Shown in pieces: positions 25,936 to 34,413 of a DNA stretch of 36,011 bases. Within the stretch, counting starts at the first letter, position 1. Each line of letters starts with the position of its first letter. Below the pieces are notes generated by a model. That model worked only from the letters and a program-made list of their open reading frames with translations, searched no databases and had not been told where the DNA came from. The DNA is from Candidatus Poribacteria bacterium (GTDB taxonomy: Bacteria > Poribacteria > WGA-4E > GCA-2687025). The stretch spans positions 1 to 36,011 of the forward strand of contig BPJZ01000024.1 in assembly GCA_026004875.1 (NCBI GenBank), given 5' to 3'. The translations under genes and the position numbers were made by a program.

Positions 25936-28900
25936 TTAGTGAACTCCGCTGGCCCCTTGGCCCGAGGCCGCCGGCTCCAAGGCCGGGTTGGGGTTCCGCA
26001 GCCGGGCCAGATAGGTCGTTCTGGGGTGAGTGTTCAGCTCCTCCAGCAGCCGGTAATGGCGTGGCTCCTCGCGCAGCTTGGCCACGCGCGAATCGTGATC
26101 CTGAATGTTGCCAAAGACGATCGCTTGAGTCGGACAGGCCTGCTGACAGGCGGTCTGAATCTCGCCGTCCCGAATCGTCCGGTTCTCCTTGAACGCAGCG
26201 ATGCGCGCCTGGTTGATCCGCTGAACGCAGTAGGTGCACTTCTCCATGACGCCGCGCGTCCCGAACGGTCACATCCGGATTGCGCCATCGCCTTGAAGGC
26301 CTCGGTCTCCTTGTCTTGGTATTGGAAGAAGTTAAACCGGGCGCACCTTGTAGGGGCAGTTGTTGGCGCAGTACCGCGTGCCCACGCACCGGTTATAGAC
26401 CATCTGATTGAGGCCTTCGCGGCTGTGCACCGTCGCGTGGACGGGACAGACCGGCTCACAAGGGGCGTTCTCGCAGTGCATGCAGGGCATCGGCTGCTGA
26501 ACGATCTGAGGGTTGTCCAGATCGCCCAGGTAGTAGCGGTCCAACCGGATCCAGTGCATCTCCCGCCCGACGGCGACCTGATCCTTCCCGACAACCGGGA
26601 TGTTGTTTCTCCGACTGACAGGCCGTCACGCAGGCTCCGCAGCCGATGCAGGCGTTCAGATCGATCACCATCCCCCAGGCGTAAGGAGCCTCCGGCGGAG
26701 GCGGATAGAACGAAGGGCCTCTCCTCGCCTTCCCCGTGCGCAGCGGCGGCATGAGCTAACGCGCCAGGGTCCTCCAGGTAGGTCTGGAGGGTCCCCGCTC
26801 GGACGATGTCGCGCCCCTCAACGCTATGGTGGTGCTGGGTGCTGACCAGCCGGTACCCGCTTGCCGGTGCGCGCAACGGTCAACCCGCTTCCAAACCAGA
26901 GGGCCTCCCGGCTCCGGAGCGCGTAGGGCGTTGAAGCCGGTCCCACTCCCAACGTTTCCGGCCTGCTGTCGCCCGTACCCAAGCGTCTGCGTCACCGCCC
27001 CATCCGGCTGGCCGGGAAGAATCCAGACCGCAGCGGTTAACTTCCCGCCGCCAAAGTGAAACTCGCACAGGTCGCCATTTTGCAAATCGAGCCGCTCGGC
27101 CAGCGCCGGCGCCACCAGCGCCGCGTTGTCCCAGGTCAGCTTCGTGATCGGCTTGGGCGTCTCTTGAAGCCAAGCGTTGTTGGCGTAGCGCCCATCGGCC
27201 ACCGTCGGATCGGGCCGGAAGTTGATCTCAATGGCATCCCCTGACGAAGAAGCGGGCAGCATCAGCCCGGCGGCGTCCACCACCGGGAACACCTCCAGAG
27301 GGGCCGCCTGCGTGTCGGGAACCACCCCGTCGTGGACCGACTTGCGCCACCAAAACTCAAAGTCTTGACCGGCGAAGCCCTCCTGCCAAGTCGCACGGAC
27401 GATCTCATACGGCGTTCGGAACCCGCCGGCGAGCACCTCCAACAGCTCCAAGGGGCTGACGCCCCCGTAAAGCGGACGGATCAGCGGCTGAACGATCGTC
27501 GCCGTTCCATCGTAGGCGCGCACGTCCCCCCACGCCTCTAAGGAGTGGGTCATCGGCACGTGCCAGTCGCAACGGGAGCCGGTCTCGTCCAGATACAGGC
27601 CCATGTGGACCGAAAGCTTGGCCCGGGCGAGCGCCTCAGCAAACCCCACGTCCTGGGGCGCTGTGTAGACCGGATTGCTGTCCAGGACGACCAGCAGCTC
27701 CACCGCACCGGCGTTCAGCTCCTCAACCAGCTGCGCCAGCTCTTGGGCGTACCGAACGCCGTGCTGCTCGATCGGTTCGGTGTGAACAACCGTCTTCCCG
27801 ACGTTGCCCAAATGGTAGTTTATCAGGTGGATCAGCGCGTGCACCGCCGGGGGCTGATTGGGACCGGCCAAGACGGCACAAGCCCCAGGATGCGCCTTCA
27901 GGTCCTCCGCAACAGCGCGGATCCACCGCTCGTGCTCCGGCCAAGAGCCTTGAGCCCCAGGAACGCCCAACGCCGCCGCCAGCGCAACGACAAACCGTCC
28001 GATCTCCCCAGCCCGCAGCGGAAGCCGATGGTCCGCCGAGGCGCCGGTGACGGTGACCGTGCTCTCGACAACATAAAGCCGGTTCATCTCATGGCGGCCG
28101 CCGACGACGCGCCGCCCGTCGGCAAACTCCCGCGCATAGCGGACGGCGCCCGGCCCCGTGTACAGAAAATCGTCGTCGAGCGAGAGGATCACCCGCGCTC
28201 GATCGAGCCGATAGTAGGTGTGCACGTCCCAACCGTAAAGGAGCTCGGCACCCAACCGCCGCCCAGAGTCGGCCGCCGGCTCGTAGGGCACCCATCGAGC
28301 GTTGGGGGTACTTGTCCAAAATCGCCTCGATCTGCTTTCGGAAGGTGGGCGAGGTGACCGCGCCGGTGAGGATGCGAACGCCCGCCCCTCCGCCGGCCGA
28401 TTGAGCGGCCATGACCTCCTGGAGGCGCGTCCGAAGAGTGGCCCAGGTCCGGACGACCCCGCGATTCATCACCACCTGAGAACGATCCGGATCGTAGAGG
28501 TTAAGGACCTCCGCCTGCGCGATCGCATCGGTGGCTCCCAGGCTGGCCGGATGGTCCGGGTTCCCCTCGATCTTGGTAGGGCGACCCTCGTGGCTTTCAA
28601 CCAAGACGCCCAGGCCGTACCCCTCGCGAAGGACGGCGGTAGCGTAGTAGATCGGTCTCCCGGGGAGCAGCTCCTCGACCGGCTTGACCGCCGGAACGAT
28701 CTTCTCGGCACGAATGGGGTCGCATCCGGTCAGTCCGGCCAGCGCCAGCGAAGCGCCCATCAGCTTTAAAAACTGCCGCCGATCAAATCGAAGGCCGTCC
28801 CGCTCCGCGGCGTTGGCGGGGAACTCCTCCTCAAGGAAGCGCCGGAACTCCGGCGTCTCGCTCAGCTCCTCCAAGCTCCGCCAGAACTCCTGGCCCCGCT

Positions 28901-28979
28901 TGCCGCGCAGCTTCTCCCGGATCGCCCTGAGGTCCACGCGTTCCGGCTCGTCCGTCAACCGACCGATTTCAAACAGCAT
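25936..28979 (-). CDS. actB: Alternative complex III iron-sulfur/molybdopterin-fold subunit ActB, frame broken
   Basis: The N-terminal part has a twin-arginine signal, [21 protein letters not shown], ending in a lipobox-like Cys, followed by a molybdopterin-oxidoreductase-like region (to about 26890). The C-terminal Fe-S part carries [42 protein letters not shown] and KCTYCVQRI...[13 protein letters not shown], the ligand sets for three [4Fe-4S] and one [3Fe-4S] cluster. Eight single extra bases explain every frame change: runs at 28304-28308, 26884-26886, 26856-26858, 26715-26717, 26606-26608, 26339-26341, 26260-26262, and one at about 26282. Without them the gene has exactly 1012 codons, the normal size. 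All neighbours are intact, so I read this as sequence error. A shorter annotation would split it into several pieces. Confidence 0.9.
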
Positions 28980-28994
28980 AAGGCCCTACTCACC

Positions 28995-29651
28995 TCACCG
29001 ATGGCAGGTGGAACAGTCCTCTAGGTTGTAGGTCTGGACGTTGTACTCTTGAACCAGTCGCCTTCCGAGGACCTCCTGCGGCTCCTCAGGCACGTAGCCC
29101 ATCGTAAAGACCTCTTCGCGGGGACGGATGTACTTCTCCGGTTGCCGGTGGCAGTCCAGACACCAACCCATCTGGAGGGGCTTCTCCTTCCAGACAAGGG
29201 GCATCTCGTCCACCCGCCCGTGGCAGGTCTCACAGCCGATCCCCTTGTTGACGTGAATGCTGTGGTCAAAGTAGACGTAGTCGCCCAAGTTATGAACGCG
29301 CTCCCACTGGAGGGGCCGTTCCGTCGCCCAGCTCTCACGGACCGGCGCCAACAGCTCCGCAAAGGTCCACACCTGCGAATGGCAGGTCATGCAGGTCTTC
29401 GTCGAGGGCATGCCGGCAAAGGCGGTCTGCTCCACCTGCGAGTGACAGTACCGACAGTCGATCCCCAGACCGGCAACGTGGTGCTTGTGACTAAACGGGA
29501 CGGGCTGCTGCCGGGCGATCCCCACTTTGGTCGCCCAACTGGTGCGGTTCACGAAGATCAGAACGACAACGGTCAGAAGGATCAAAACGGCGGTGCCGAC
29601 AATGCTGGCTTTGGCGATCGTGTTTGCCCGCGGCTGAAATAGTGGCCTCAC
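28995..29651 (-). CDS. actA: Alternative complex III pentahaem cytochrome c ActA
   Basis: The product carries five CxxCH haem sites: CRYCH, CMTCH, CETCH, CLDCH and CSTCH, the last at the very C-terminus. One N-terminal TM helix (IVGTAVLILLTVVVLIFV) anchors it, and HHVAGLGIDCRYCHSQVEQ plus HNLGDYVYFDHSIHVNKGIGCETCHG are ActA hallmarks. GTG 29651 (218 residues) fits the family start RPLFQPRANTIAKAS. The in-frame start at 29753 would lie upstream of the predicted transcript start. It is the first gene of the ACIII-oxidase operon and ends 15 bp before actB. Confidence 0.94.
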   Translation of the reverse strand: MRPLFQPRANTIAKASIVGTAVLILLTVVVLIFVNRTSWATKVGIARQQPVPFSHKHHVAGLGIDCRYCHSQVEQTAFAGMPSTKTCMTCHSQVWTFAELLAPVRESWATERPLQWERVHNLGDYVYFDHSIHVNKGIGCETCHGRVDEMPLVWKEKPLQMGWCLDCHRQPEKYIRPREEVFTMGYVPEEPQEVLGRRLVQEYNVQTYNLEDCSTCHR

Positions 29652-29740
29652 CGATGTTCCCGCTCCGGTCCTGTTGATGACCACCCTTTGTGTGCCCTGG
29701 CCGGAGGCGCTCCCGCCTCTCCGATCAAAAACCAAGGCCA

Positions 29741-29769
29741 ATAATAATCGCACCCGAACGGACGGTCAA
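29741..29769 (-). promoter_or_regulatory. Predicted sigma70-type promoter of the ACIII-oxidase operon
   Basis: On the minus strand TTGACC (29764-29769) and TATTAT (29741-29746) are 17 bp apart, a close match to consensus. Transcription would start near 29734, leaving a leader of about 83 nt before actA. The leader contains a small GAGGCG/CGCCTC stem-loop near 29704-29719 with no T-run. Confidence 0.65.
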
Positions 29770-29851
29770 GCGAATTCTCGTACAACAGCGGATTTCCGAC
29801 TCGCTTTTCACAATCTCTGTCCACGAGCCATCCTAAAAGACTGTACCAATC

Positions 29852-29882
29852 TTCACAAGCGCCCTCGGAGCGCTACTTTAAT
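29852..29882 (+). promoter_or_regulatory. Weak candidate promoter with inverted repeat, toward 29975
   Basis: TTCACA (29852-29857) and TTTAAT (29877-29882) each match consensus at five of six, but the 19-bp spacing is long. The spacer holds an inverted repeat AGCGC-N7-GCGCT (29858-29874), the shape of an operator that could help a poor spacing through a bound regulator. Together with the minus-strand promoter this fills the 323-bp gap 29652-29974; no gene or RNA was seen there. Confidence 0.3.
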
Positions 29883-29974
29883 ACTCCGCACCCCGATTGC
29901 TCCCCCCAGCCTCTTCGGATACATAGAAAGAGGGCCCAAAGGACGGGGTATCTTCAGGGACCAAGAAAACACCG

Positions 29975-30679
29975 ATGGGATGGGTTCTCGCTCTGCTGCT
30001 CCTCCTGGGAAGTGCGGCCGGGCGCCCGGAGGCCGCTCCGGCGGCCCCGGAGGAAAGGTCACCGATGCGCTGGGAGACGTTGGGCGTCGTCCAAGAGATC
30101 GCCCAAGGCGTAAACCACCACTGGCGGTCGGGAAGGCGAACCGAGGCGGTCGCGCTTCTCCTTCGATTCCTAAGCGGCCACGAGATCGCCCGACGCCTGG
30201 CCCAGGAGAACCAAGACTATTGGGGCTGGTTACTTCGCGTGACGGCCCTGATGCTTTTGGCTCACACGTTCCTTTTAGCGATCTGGGGGCGCCGCGTCCG
30301 TGCAGCGGCGCTAGTGCTCGGTCGGAGACCGCTCGGACCGATCCTTTATGGGCTGCTGGTCCTGCTGTTGGTTCCGCCTTTTAGCTGGGGTCTCTACCGC
30401 TCCGGCGTAGGAATTCCGCCTCTGCTGACCGGATGGGGTATCCTCTATGGGGCAGCGCTGTGGGGGAAGACGGCGCTGTTGTACGGCGTTGGCAGCCGAC
30501 TGCTCCGTCAGAGCGGGTCGCCGAAGCTCTGGCCGTTTTATCCGGCCTACGGTCTCTACGCGGCGTTGGTCGCCTGGGATCCGCTCAGCTTAGGAGCAGC
30601 ACTGTTTTTGGTGGTCAATCTGCTGGGGATTGGCTTGGCCCTTCGAACGGGGTTTGGATGGAGGCTTCCTTCCAACTAG
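29975..30679 (+). CDS. Predicted multi-pass membrane protein, unknown family
   Basis: The 234-residue product has a signal-like start (MGWVLALLLLLGSAAG), a soluble helical stretch of about 60 residues (VVQEIAQGVNHHWRSGRRTE), then about five TM helices (LLRVTALMLLAHTFLLAIW, ILYGLLVLLLVPPFSWGLY, LTGWGILYGAALWGKTALLYG, YGLYAALVAWDPLSL, ALFLVVNLLGIGLAL). I do not recognise a family. It ends 28 bp before a BatA-like gene on the same strand, so the two may be co-expressed. The ribosome site is poor. Confidence 0.7.
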   Translation: MGWVLALLLLLGSAAGRPEAAPAAPEERSPMRWETLGVVQEIAQGVNHHWRSGRRTEAVALLLRFLSGHEIARRLAQENQDYWGWLLRVTALMLLAHTFLLAIWGRRVRAAALVLGRRPLGPILYGLLVLLLVPPFSWGLYRSGVGIPPLLTGWGILYGAALWGKTALLYGVGSRLLRQSGSPKLWPFYPAYGLYAALVAWDPLSLGAALFLVVNLLGIGLALRTGFGWRLPSN

Positions 30680-30707
30680 CAGCGATCAGGGGCGGACGGG
30701 ACACTCG

Positions 30708-31710
30708 ATGCGGTGGCTTTTTCCAACGGCGTTTTGGGGCCTCTTAGGCATCCCCCTCTTCTGGCTGGTGGACGGATGGTTCTCCCGTCGGCGTCCGGCG
30801 GTGCCTCATCCCGACGCGCAGATGCTCCCTCCCGTTCAGGGGCGACAGCGGGGGGCGCTTTACGGCCCGCGCCTCCTTCGAAGCCTGGGGATCGCCTTAG
30901 TGCTCTTAGGGCTGGCCCAACCGGAGACGCCCCTAGCCCGTGCCCCTCACCGAGTTGAAGGGATCGACATCTGTATTGCGCTGGACATCTCCCGGAGCAT
31001 GCGGGCTGAGGACTTCGCGCCCAACCGCTTGGAGGCGGCGAAGGCGGTGTTGAAAGACTTCGTTCGGCGACGGGGAGAGCGACCGGATCGCACTGGTCCT
31101 CTTCGCCGGGGACGCCTTCATGCAGTGCCCGCTGACGCTGGACCACCAAGCGGTGCTCACGCTGATCGACCAGACCGACTTTTCGCTGGCCACCGCCGAC
31201 GGAACGGCGATCGGAGACGCGATCGTCAAGGCCGCCCAGCGCCTGAAGGATTCGACCGCTCAAAGCCGGGTCATCGTCCTGCTCACCGACGGAGAGAACA
31301 ACCGGGGGCGGGTGGACCCGCTGACGGCAGCTAACCTGGCCGCCGCTCTAGGAATCCGAATCTACACCATCGGTGTCGGAAGCCCAGAGGGAGTGCCGAT
31401 CCCGGTCCCCGATCCGGTCTACGGAAAGGTCTACCTTCGGAATCCGGACGGGTCGCTCCTGCTGACCCGTCTGGACGAGGAGCTGCTCCACCGGATCGCG
31501 GAGAACACGGGAGGACGATACTTCAACGCCGCCAGTCGGGGCGCTCTTGAGACGATCCTCCAAGAGATCGACCGTCTCGAACGAAGCACGTTGGTTGTGG
31601 AACAACCGCTTCGGTACCGCAGCGTGGCGGGCTGGTTCTATCTGGCCGCGGTGGGGGTGTTGCTCTTAGAGGCGCTCTTAAGCCGGACCGCTTGGCGGGT
31701 GCTCCCCTGA
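30708..31710 (+). CDS. BatA-like VWA-domain membrane protein, one frameshift
   Basis: The N-terminus has a TM helix, a basic loop and a second TM helix (LLRSLGIALVLLGLAQPE) as in BatA/aerotolerance proteins. The VWA domain begins GIDICIALDISRSMRAEDF (MIDAS DxSxS) and continues with DGTAIGDAI and VIVLLTDGENNRG. A C-terminal TM helix (AGWFYLAAVGVLLLEALL) follows. The frame changes near 31075; removing one base from the G4 run at 31072-31075 gives RRRESDRIALVLFAGDAF and a 333-residue protein of normal length. The usual Bat-operon partners (MoxR ATPase, DUF58, BatB to BatE) are not in the window. ATG 30708 is preferred to a longer in-frame start inside the preceding gene. Confidence 0.85.
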
Positions 31711-31713
31711 GGG

Positions 31714-31965
31714 CTACTCCTCCCCCTCGCCGGGGAGGGGCGCCTTGTCGAGGATCTGGCGAATCCGATGAAGATGGATTCCGGCCACGCTGGCCCAAAA
31801 GTCGGCCTCCCTGGAGAGGAGGAACTCGCGCGCCTCCAGGGCTACCTGAGGGGCGGCGCGGCTGCCTGGGCGCGCGTCCCGCCAGGCCATCTCGATGACC
31901 GCGCGGGCCAGCTCGCCGTAGCGATCCCGTCGCTCCTCCTGGGGGAAAGCCTTCTTTCGAGTCAT
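31714..31965 (-). CDS. Small helical protein, 83 residues, unknown function
   Basis: MTRKKAFPQEERRDRYGELA is followed by AVIEMAWRDARPGSRAAPQ, ALEAREFLLSREADFWASVAG and HLHRIRQILDKA. The tail FW..VAGIHLHRIRQIL resembles small proteins of phages and mobile elements that end in a comparable LxSxxxxFWxxLAGxxxxxVR pattern; this is a weak likeness. GGGAGGAG stands 8 bp before ATG 31965, which makes the start convincing; longer in-frame forms are not supported. It is convergent with the BatA-like gene (3 bp apart) and divergent from the repeat-protein gene. Confidence 0.65.
   Translation of the reverse strand: MTRKKAFPQEERRDRYGELARAVIEMAWRDARPGSRAAPQVALEAREFLLSREADFWASVAGIHLHRIRQILDKAPLPGEGEE
31717..31740. 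terminator. Possible hairpin between convergent genes
   Basis: CCTCCCC (31719-31725) pairs with GGGGAGG (31732-31738) around a 6-nt loop, extendable by a U-G and a C-G pair. It lies just after the BatA-like stop and within the last codons of the small convergent gene. No T-run follows on either strand, so intrinsic termination would be weak. Confidence 0.3.
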
Positions 31966-32070
31966 GTCACCGCTCCTCCCGCTCCGTCGAGACCCCACCG
32001 GCCGGGATTCCATTTCTTCTAACGAATTAGAACGACAAACGGTATACCCCATCCTGGGCGCCGTTCGCCG

Positions 32071-32099
32071 TTGGAATTCTCCAGCAGAGGGATTATACT
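32071..32099 (+). promoter_or_regulatory. Predicted sigma70-type promoter for the repeat-protein/aminotransferase pair
   Basis: TTGGAA (32071-32076) and TATACT (32094-32099) are 17 bp apart. Transcription would begin near 32106, about 46 nt before the proposed TTG start. The 186-bp gap 31966-32151 also has a minus-strand TATAAT at 32092-32097, but without an acceptable -35 box. GGTATACC at 32041-32048 is a perfect 8-bp palindrome just upstream. Confidence 0.55.
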
Positions 32100-32135
32100 G
32101 GATGCGTTCTCGTTCACATCCACTCAAGAGGTGGT

Positions 32136-32154
32136 GGGGAGCTCAGTTGCGTTG
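32136..32154 (+). promoter_or_regulatory. Ribosome site that sets a TTG start
   Basis: GGGGAG at 32136-32141 stands 10 bp before TTG 32152, in frame with the repeat protein and just ahead of its basic leader RAKRSGTSKLSKG. Upstream in-frame codons would lie in the promoter itself, so TTG 32152 is preferred. Confidence 0.5.
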
Positions 32155-33190
32155 AGAGCCAAGCGGAGCGGAACCTCAAAGCTCAGCAAGGGAGCCCTTT
32201 GGACGGCGATCGGCGTCGCGTGGGGGGTACTCATCGGCCTCTGCGCGGCCCGTCTAGGAGGAGAGGCGACGGCGCTTCCGGTGCTTGGGATCGGGACGGC
32301 GCTGCTGCTGGCAACGGCGCTCCGCTCTCAAAAGGCGATCGCTGAGCGGCCTCCGGAGTCGTTTCACGCCGACACGGTCACCTGCCGCCGGCTCCAACTG
32401 GTGGACCCGCGCGGACGAATCGGCGGCATCCTGGACGTCGAGCCGTCGGGGGGCCGGTTGCGCCTCCTGGGCGCCGACGGGCAGGTAGCTGTACGGATGG
32501 GCGTGGACGCCCAGGGCGGCGTCGTCCTCCTCTGGGGGAAGAGCCAAAAAGGTTCGCTCCGAATGGGGTTGGACCCTCACGGCGGAACGCTCACCGTTTG
32601 GGGGGACCGACGGAAAGGCGCGCGTGAAGATCGGCTCAGATCATCGCGGGGGAGCGGTGATCCTCTGGGACGCGCAGACCCGCCCCAAGATGAAGCTCGG
32701 CGTCGGACAACAGGGAGGATCGCTGGTCGCCTGGGGTGCGGAGGGACGACCGGCGGCAGTTCTGGGCGCCACCGGAACCGGCGGGGTCGTCGGCGTAGCG
32801 GCGCGGGACGGAAAGCTGCGCGCCGCAATGGGAGTGGACGAAGAGGCCGGTGACGTCCGCGTCCTGGGACCGGACGGCAAGACCCGCAGCGTCATGACCG
32901 CCGAAAACGACGCAGGCATCTTCGTCGCCGCCGGACCGGACGGCTCCGCCCGGGCTGCCCTGGGCGTCGAAGACGGGGTCGGGTTCCTGAACATCTACGG
33001 CGCCGACGGAAAGCTGCGCGGATATCTGGGCGTAGACGCCTCCGGCGGTGAAATCCGCCTGTACGATCACGAAGGGACGCTTCGCGCTCGGTTGGCGGTC
33101 GGCCCTGAAGGCTCCTGGCTCATCCCTCAAGACGAAGAAAACTCCAGGCCCTCAACGACGGTGCCGTCCTCATCGGAGGAGAACCCATGA
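32152..33190 (+). CDS. Membrane-anchored protein of about eleven 22-residue beta-type repeats, one frameshift
   Basis: After a basic leader come two hydrophobic segments (LWTAIGVAWGVLIGLCAARLG and LPVLGIGTALLLATAL). The rest, from about residue 85, is a tandem repeat of the form DGKxRAxLGVDxxGGxVxVxG. The frame changes once: the G6 run at 32600-32605 should be G5, giving TVWGTDGKARVKIGSDHRGG and a product of 345 residues. The stop overlaps the start of the aminotransferase gene as ATGA, so the two are translated together. The repeats would form a beta-solenoid or propeller-like surface; ligand and function are unknown. The N-terminal helices suggest membrane attachment with the repeats on one side. 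Confidence 0.78.
32404..33130 (+). repeat. Tandem 22-23-residue coding repeats
   Basis: About eleven units follow each other without gaps, each near 66-69 bp: DPRGRIGGILDVEPSGG, DGQVAVRMGVDAQGG, QKGSLRMGLDPHGG, DGKARVKIGSDHRGG, QTRPKMKLGVGQQGG, EGRPAAVLGATGTGG, DGKLRAAMGVDEEAG, DGKTRSVMTAENDAG, DGSARAALGVEDGVG, DGKLRGYLGVDASGG and EGTLRARLAVGPEGS. The DNA copies have diverged, so the array is old. Confidence 0.75.
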
Positions 33191-34413
33191 CTCGACTCGC
33201 AATTGACGGCGGAACGCCGGTTCGAACTCGTCCGTTCCCGCCTCGACGTCCTTTTGGCGAAAAGGAAGAACAGTACCTCCTGGAAGCGGTTCGGTCTCAG
33301 AATCTCTTTGGGAAGAGCGGGACCTTCGTCCCGCGCCTGGAGTCGGCCTTCGCCCAGTTCTACGGGCGCCAGTACGCGCAGTCGTGCACCAGCGGGACGG
33401 CGGCAATTCACCTGGCCGTGGGGGCCGTCAATCCGGACCCCGGCGACGAGATCATCACCGCACCGATTACCGACCCGGGCAGCGTGATGCCGATCCTTCA
33501 GCAGACCGCCGTTCCTGTCTTTGCGGACGTGGACCCGATCACGCTGACAATGACTCCCGAAGCGATCGAGGCCTGCATCACCGAGCGGACGAGAGCGATC
33601 ATCGTCGTGCACCTCTTCGGTTACCCCTGCGACATGGAGCGGATCGTTCCCCTAGCCCGACGCTACCAACTCACCTTGATCGAAGACTGCGCACAGGCCC
33701 ACGCCACCCGATACCGCGGGCGATATCTGGGAACCTTCGGGGATATCGGCTGCTTCAGCTTTCAGCAGTCCAAGCACATGACCACCGGCGACGGGGGAAT
33801 GACCATCACTGACGACGAGCCCACCTACCTGCGGATGAAGCTCTTCTCCGATAAAGGATGGGACTACCGGTACATGGGGGAGCGGGACCACGCCTTTTTA
33901 GCCCCTAACTACCGGATGAACGAACAGACGGCAGCGGTGGGACTAGCCCAACTTGAGAAGGTCCGGAGCGTCGTAGAGCGGCGGATTGCGTTGGGACGCC
34001 GGCTGACCGAAGGAATTCAGGACGCACCGGGGATCCGGACGCTGCCGCTCAGCGAAGAGTTCGAGGTCTCCTGGTGGAACTACCTCTTTCATGCACCCGG
34101 CCACGACGTGGACCGGTTTGCTGAGGCGCTCCGGGCGGAAGGGGTTCCCGTTTGGGCGCACTACATTGGCGACCCGATCTTTCTCCGGGGCGATTTTTTG
34201 GTCCGGCGGGTCACCTTTGGGAGGAGCCAGTTCCCCTTTGACAGCCCCTACGTCAGCCGGGAGTACCGGTACGGTCGGGAGCTGGTCCCCAACGCCGTTC
34301 AAGGGTTAAAGACGGCGCTGGTCTTTGGCCTTCACGAGGACATGAGCGAGGAGGACATGGACGACGTGATCCGTGCGGTCTGGAAGGTCGCCGAGAATCT
34401 GCCCCGCCGCTAG
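33187..34413 (+). CDS. DegT/DnrJ/EryC1/StrS-family PLP aminotransferase
   Basis: A 408-residue fold-type I aminotransferase-like enzyme of the sugar-aminotransferase family. It opens with LAIDGGTPVRTRPFP, has the cofactor region SCTSGTAAIHLAVGAV, the DPITLTMTPEAIEACIT segment, LIEDCAQAHATRYRGR, and FSFQQSKHMTTGDGGMTI with the Schiff-base lysine in SKH. NYRMNEQTAAVGLAQLEK is also typical. Members transfer amino groups to keto-sugars or, in some branches, to cyclitols; the substrate here is not readable. It is coupled to the repeat protein by an ATGA overlap and overlaps the convergent SDR gene by 4 bp. Confidence 0.92.
   Translation: MTRLAIDGGTPVRTRPFPPRRPFGEKEEQYLLEAVRSQNLFGKSGTFVPRLESAFAQFYGRQYAQSCTSGTAAIHLAVGAVNPDPGDEIITAPITDPGSVMPILQQTAVPVFADVDPITLTMTPEAIEACITERTRAIIVVHLFGYPCDMERIVPLARRYQLTLIEDCAQAHATRYRGRYLGTFGDIGCFSFQQSKHMTTGDGGMTITDDEPTYLRMKLFSDKGWDYRYMGERDHAFLAPNYRMNEQTAAVGLAQLEKVRSVVERRIALGRRLTEGIQDAPGIRTLPLSEEFEVSWWNYLFHAPGHDVDRFAEALRAEGVPVWAHYIGDPIFLRGDFLVRRVTFGRSQFPFDSPYVSREYRYGRELVPNAVQGLKTALVFGLHEDMSEEDMDDVIRAVWKVAENLPRR

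Noticed and set aside
32092..32120. A minus-strand promoter with a perfect TATAAT for the 83-residue gene.
   Set aside because: No acceptable -35 hexamer exists at 16-18 bp; the bases belong to the stronger plus-strand promoter.
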